DNA from: Bacillota bacterium
GTDB lineage: Bacteria > Bacillota > Clostridia > Clostridiales > Clostridiaceae
Assembly (NCBI GenBank): GCA_023435985.1
Contig: JAEZKY010000169.1
Span: forward strand, 1 to 8,818
DNA length: 8,818 nucleotides
Direction of reading: 5' to 3'
Under the pieces are notes generated by a model. The model did no database searches. It had not been told where the DNA came from and saw only the letters and a list, made by a program, of their open reading frames with translations. The translations under genes were made by a program, and so were the position numbers. This document shows, piece by piece, positions 6,115 to 8,818 of this stretch (position 1 is the first letter of the stretch; each line of letters opens with the position of its first letter).

Positions 6115-7004
6115 TACTTATCACCTCTGCATCCACAGCCACCATGACTATGTGTATTTCCTTCTTCAGCTTCAAGCTTAGCCCTGCCTTCTTCAGTTTT
6201 ATATAATGCTTGTCTTCTCATTGATTCATCATAATTTACTAGATGGCCATCAAATTCTGGTCCGTCAACACATGCAAATTTAATCTCATTTCCAACTGTT
6301 ACCCTGCAAGCTCCACACATGCCTGTACCATCAACCATTATAGGATTCAGACTTACTATGGTTGGAATATTTAATTCCTTAGTCAGCATAGAAGTAAATT
6401 TCATCATTATCATTGGTCCAATAATAACAGCATGGTCATATTTTTTTCCTTGATTATTAACCAATTCTTTAAGCATATCTGATCCAGTCCCTTTAGCTCC
6501 ATAAGATCCATCATCAGTTGTCACATAAAGATTTCCAGATACACTTTTTAATTCTTCCTCATATATTAATAATTCCTTGCTTCTGCTTCCTAATATGACG
6601 TCTACATTGATTCCATTTTCATGCATCCACTTGACTTGTGGGTAAACTGGTGCTGCACCAACCCCACCTGCTATAAATATAAATTTCTTTTTCTTTAACT
6701 CCTCTACACTTTCATGTATAAACTCACTTGGCTTACCAAGAGGCCCAACAAAGTCAGCTACGTATTCCCCTGGATTATATTCTGCTAATTTCTTTGTGCT
6801 TTGGCCAACAGTTTGAAAAACTATTGTTACCGTTCCTTTTTCCCTATTATAATCTGCAATTGTTAAAGGAATCCTTTCCCCCACTTCGTCATTTTTTATA
6901 ATAATGAATTGCCCAGGCTTTGCAGCTTTAGCTACTCTTGGAGCTTCTATCTCCATAAGAAATATATTATTTGTAAGGCTTTTTTTATTAATTATTTTAT
7001 ACAT
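6114..7004 (-). CDS. nfnA: NfnA, NADH-binding FAD/[2Fe-2S] subunit of NfnAB
   Basis: Protein of 296 residues of the ferredoxin-NADP reductase-like family, often labelled sulfide/dihydroorotate dehydrogenase-like. It supplies the NADH site, an FAD and a [2Fe-2S] cluster to the bifurcating complex. The FAD-binding loop is ERIPLTIAD (43-51), the NAD-domain loop is IAGGVGAAPVYP (111-122), and the cluster site near the C-terminus holds D225, C230, C233 and C245. An Asp plus three Cys ligand set is the feature described for NfnA, and D225 sits five residues before C230 as expected. The tail is His/Cys-rich (HSHGGCGCRGDK). The GGGGTG site (7011-7016) lies 6 nt before the ATG at 7004; an in-frame GTG at 7013 overlaps that site and is unlikely. 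It is transcribed first, and the one-base overlap with nfnB implies coupled translation at fixed stoichiometry. Confidence 0.92.
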   Translation of the reverse strand: MYKIINKKSLTNNIFLMEIEAPRVAKAAKPGQFIIIKNDEVGERIPLTIADYNREKGTVTIVFQTVGQSTKKLAEYNPGEYVADFVGPLGKPSEFIHESVEELKKKKFIFIAGGVGAAPVYPQVKWMHENGINVDVILGSRSKELLIYEEELKSVSGNLYVTTDDGSYGAKGTGSDMLKELVNNQGKKYDHAVIIGPMIMMKFTSMLTKELNIPTIVSLNPIMVDGTGMCGACRVTVGNEIKFACVDGPEFDGHLVNYDESMRRQALYKTEEGRAKLEAEEGNTHSHGGCGCRGDK

Positions 7005-7010
7005 GCATAA

Positions 7011-7016
7011 CACCCC
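7011..7016 (-). promoter_or_regulatory. Ribosome binding site of nfnA
   Basis: GGGGTG lies 6 nt upstream of the ATG at 7004. An in-frame GTG (7013) is part of this site, so the ATG is chosen as the start. Confidence 0.65.
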
Positions 7017-7050
7017 TTTCGAATTGTTAAATTTTTTTTCTTATACTATA

Positions 7051-7079
7051 ATTTTACAACTATTGTTCTGAATTTTCAA
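7051..7079 (-). promoter_or_regulatory. Sigma-A promoter of nfnAB
   Basis: The minus strand has TTGAAA (7074-7079) as -35, a 17-nt spacer, and TAAAAT (7051-7056) as -10; each differs from consensus by one base. The predicted start near 7044 gives a leader of about 40 nt. A lone TTGTTAA at 7024-7030 resembles half of a Rex redox-repressor site, but its second half is absent. Confidence 0.7.
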
Positions 7080-7150
7080 AATAATTTTTATTTTTCTACA
7101 TAAATTTATATAAATTAATCGCAAACCATGATTTTTATTCGTAAAATATA

Positions 7151-7212
7151 ATAAACCTAAATAATAAAAAGGACTTGAATATTACAAATCCTTTTTTATT
7201 ATTTAGGTTTAT
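7151..7212 (-). terminator. Near-perfect hairpin terminator after the agrC-like gene
   Basis: Arms 7151-7177 and 7185-7212 are complementary over about 27 bp except for one extra T/A and one mismatch, with a 7-nt loop. On the minus strand the stem base AAAAAAGGA pairs with TCCTTTTT, giving the A-tract, stem and U-tract layout of an intrinsic terminator 34 nt after the kinase stop. The symmetry lets it work on both strands, but no plus-strand gene enters it. It separates the agr-like cluster from nfnAB. Confidence 0.85.
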
Positions 7213-7246
7213 ATTAAATTACTTATCTCTTATACTTTTCTTCACT

Positions 7247-8503
7247 CTACATAATAGGTAGTACTATTTTAAATTCAGTAGCAGTCTCATTGCTTTTGAC
7301 GTATATTTTTCCATTATAGCTTTCCACCAAATCCTTTGCTATGCTTAAGCCGTACCCACGATTATTATCACTGTTTTCTTCTGTTGTAAATCCAAATTTA
7401 AAAATTTCATTTAAGTAATTTTCCGGGATTTTAGGACCATTATTTTCTATCCTCACTACTATACTTCCTAAATACTCATAACTTTTGGCAATTATTATAC
7501 CTTCCCCGTTCATTGCTTTAACTGCATTATTTACTATACTTGATATTACTTTATAGAACTCCATCTGACTCATCTTTATAAATGCGAAATCACAATTTTC
7601 TTCAATTATTACATGTATTCCTCTATCTATAGCTGGCTTAAGTGCAAGTGACAACACTGATTTACTATCTATAGTCACCTCTACTGCTGTTGGTGTTGAT
7701 TCATTATTATTTATAATATCTGTTAATGATTTTTTTAAATCTTCAAATCTTTTCATTAGACAAAGTCCATATAAATAAGAAATTTGTGCTCCATAGTCAT
7801 GTTTTATTTTTCTAAGTTCAATATTTTTAGTTTCTAAAGCTTCATTTAATTTATATATCTGTTTTGACTTCTGATAAACTTTCCAAAAGTAAATTAATAT
7901 TGCTATAAAGGATATAAAAAATATCATATATGTAATATTTTTTATCAATTGACTTTTCCCTATAAATGCAGCTGAATACGAAACTAATATAAAGTCTAAA
8001 ATAAAGCTCATTATTAAAAATGCTATGGAAAATTGCTGATAAATTATAAATTTATAAAATTGATTTATATTCCTTATAAATTTAAAATATATTAATAAAA
8101 GTATCCATACTGGAACATAAATTATAAATATTTCTTCATAATCTATATACTCATTTGGAAATGTTATTCTTGCAAATTCAAAAATTAGATTTCCGAATAT
8201 AACATAATACATTTCTAAAATAAAATAAAATACCGTATATGCCGTTAATGCACCCCAAATATTTTTTCTATATAATATAACCAGTAAAATTAGACCTGCT
8301 GCATGAGATGAGAACATAGTTATCTCTGGATTATTTTTAAATGATACCATAAAAAATTGACTTATTAAAAAAAATAATAATGTCATTATAATTAGTTTAT
8401 TTTTATTTACTTCTTCTTTTTTATCCACACAACTGAATATTGTATATGTAAATGCTATTGATTGCAATATTGAAGTTATTATATAAATACTAATTAATGC
8501 CAA
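7247..8503 (-). CDS. AgrC-like membrane GHKL sensor histidine kinase
   Basis: Protein of 418 residues with about six or seven N-terminal membrane helices (residues 5-207), a linker coiled coil (about 210-232) and a C-terminal kinase. The phosphoacceptor is probably H235 in RKIKHDYGAQISYLYGL, matching the HDY motif of AgrC-type (HPK10) kinases. The ATPase domain shows the N-box (SSIVNNAVKAM, 321-331), a degenerate G1 box (RIENNGPKIP), a phenylalanine-rich F box (IFKFGFTTEE) and the G2 box (NRGYGLSIAKDLVESYNGKI). AgrC-type kinases sense cyclic peptides in the membrane. The start is TTG: AAGGGGGG lies 6 nt upstream, and the next ATG (residue 40) would cut the first helix. It lies 27 nt downstream of an AgrD-like small ORF and an AgrB-like 3' end, the classic agrBDC order. 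No response regulator follows before the terminator. Assignment as a peptide sensor is inferred from architecture and context. Confidence 0.85.
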   Translation of the reverse strand: MALISIYIITSILQSIAFTYTIFSCVDKKEEVNKNKLIIMTLLFFLISQFFMVSFKNNPEITMFSSHAAGLILLVILYRKNIWGALTAYTVFYFILEMYYVIFGNLIFEFARITFPNEYIDYEEIFIIYVPVWILLLIYFKFIRNINQFYKFIIYQQFSIAFLIMSFILDFILVSYSAAFIGKSQLIKNITYMIFFISFIAILIYFWKVYQKSKQIYKLNEALETKNIELRKIKHDYGAQISYLYGLCLMKRFEDLKKSLTDIINNNESTPTAVEVTIDSKSVLSLALKPAIDRGIHVIIEENCDFAFIKMSQMEFYKVISSIVNNAVKAMNGEGIIIAKSYEYLGSIVVRIENNGPKIPENYLNEIFKFGFTTEENSDNNRGYGLSIAKDLVESYNGKIYVKSNETATEFKIVLPIM

Positions 8504-8509
8504 TTTGTG

Positions 8510-8517
8510 CCCCCCTT
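8510..8517 (-). promoter_or_regulatory. Ribosome binding site fixing the TTG start of the agrC-like gene
   Basis: AAGGGGGG is 6 nt upstream of TTG (8501-8503). No ATG or GTG lies at suitable distance, so translation probably begins at TTG. Confidence 0.7.
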
Positions 8518-8530
8518 AATTTATTTAGAA

Positions 8531-8665
8531 CTATACTCTCATCTTAAGTTCTTCACTAATTCTGGTATTTTCCCACACATGAGCACAAAAATAATGCTGG
8601 TTCTGATGTGCCCCAGCGCTCCTATACCTTTTTAATTTATGTAATAATTTTAACCGTTTCCGCAA
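8531..8665 (-). CDS. AgrD-like cyclic autoinducer precursor peptide (candidate small ORF)
   Basis: A 44-codon frame opens with TTG (8663-8665) and ends with TAG (8531-8533). The predicted peptide has a strongly basic N-terminal helix (RKRLKLLHKLKRYR), a cysteine at residue 27, then AHVW, then an acidic-start tail ENTRISEELKMRV. AgrD precursors have the same plan: amphipathic N-terminus, Cys plus four residues forming the thiolactone ring, and a charged tail ending in a PxEL-type motif. Aligned with the Staphylococcus aureus AgrD tail (DEVEVPKEL), spacing from Cys to EL is identical and overall length is close (44 against 46). The predicted ring would be CAHVW. It lies 29 nt after an AgrB-like gene and 27 nt before an AgrC-like gene. 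Weak points: the TTG has no good Shine-Dalgarno site, CGG arginine codons are unusual for such a genome, and the N-terminus is more basic than usual. A competing frame (stop 8539-8541) ends MCGKIPELVKNLR, so a frameshifted or degraded agrD is possible. Confidence 0.45.
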   Translation of the reverse strand: MRKRLKLLHKLKRYRSAGAHQNQHYFCAHVWENTRISEELKMRV

Positions 8666-8694
8666 AACTTATATCTTGAAATTAGTAAATAGAT

Positions 8695-8818
8695 TTAATT
8701 TTCCCTTTTATTAAACATTAACATCACTTCAATAGAAATCGTCCAAGTTATTAATGCATAATAACTACTATAATTATATAAGATTATAGATAATAATCCA
8801 AATATTATTGAAGTATAT
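8695..8818 (-). CDS. Membrane protein C-terminus, AgrB-like (partial)
   Basis: From the right edge a frame stays open for 40 codons to TAA (8695-8697); the gene begins beyond the window. The visible residues form two hydrophobic stretches (TSIIFGLLSIILY and YALITWTISIEVMLMF) separated by NYSS, ending NKREN. This matches the end expected for AgrB-type cysteine proteases, which finish with a pair of membrane helices and a short NK-type polar tail. AgrB cleaves AgrD and forms the thiolactone. The catalytic histidine and cysteine lie in the missing part, so the function rests on the tail pattern and on the order with the AgrD-like ORF and AgrC-like kinase. It could be an unrelated membrane protein. 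Confidence 0.5.
   Translation of the reverse strand, partial: YTSIIFGLLSIILYNYSSYYALITWTISIEVMLMFNKREN

Noticed and set aside
7024..7030. TTGTTAA resembling a Rex redox-repressor half site near the nfnA start
   Set aside because: The complementary half (TTAACAA) is missing at the expected spacing, so a Rex site cannot be claimed.
1..8818. CRISPR array, tRNA, rRNA, riboswitch or insertion-sequence transposase
   Set aside because: No regularly spaced repeats, cloverleaf genes, rRNA motifs, recognisable riboswitch cores or transposase ORF were seen on either strand.

Overview
The window is very AT-rich. Strong Shine-Dalgarno sites, several TTG/GTG-type upstream starts and NfnAB-type and partner-switching genes point to an anaerobic Firmicute, most likely Clostridium sensu stricto (a C. 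butyricum/C. beijerinckii-like species is an inference from gene content, not a database match). Every convincing gene is on the minus strand, so transcription runs from high to low coordinates.

Layout in transcription order. (1) 8818-7247: a compact agr-like quorum-sensing cluster. It holds the C-terminal end of a membrane protein that looks like the AgrB peptide processor (cut by the window edge), a 44-codon small ORF whose predicted peptide resembles an AgrD autoinducer precursor, and an AgrC-like membrane GHKL histidine kinase with a TTG start. It is closed by a near-perfect hairpin terminator (7151-7212). No AgrA-type response regulator follows. (2) 7079-4711: a good sigma-A promoter followed by nfnA and nfnB, overlapping by one base. 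They encode the two subunits of the electron-bifurcating NADH-dependent ferredoxin:NADP+ oxidoreductase. (3) 4426-3534: a sigma-A promoter, a 28-bp hyphenated palindrome in the leader, and a monocistronic YczE-family membrane protein with a visible internal duplication. (4) 3193-430: a three-gene operon of an RsbW/SpoIIAB-like ATP-binding kinase, a double-Cache methyl-accepting chemotaxis protein and an RsbV/SpoIIAA-like STAS protein, possibly read from a motility-type (sigma-28/SigD) promoter. (5) 429-1: noncoding, dominated by a huge imperfect palindrome (about 145-380).

How the parts work together: the agr-like cluster would make and sense a cyclic peptide. NfnAB balances NADH, NADPH and reduced ferredoxin in fermentation. 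The kinase-MCP-STAS operon places a chemoreceptor inside a partner-switching pair, with neither a sigma factor nor a PP2C phosphatase alongside. The most novel items are the unannotated AgrD-like small ORF between AgrB-like and AgrC-like genes, and the chemoreceptor embedded in a partner-switch operon.
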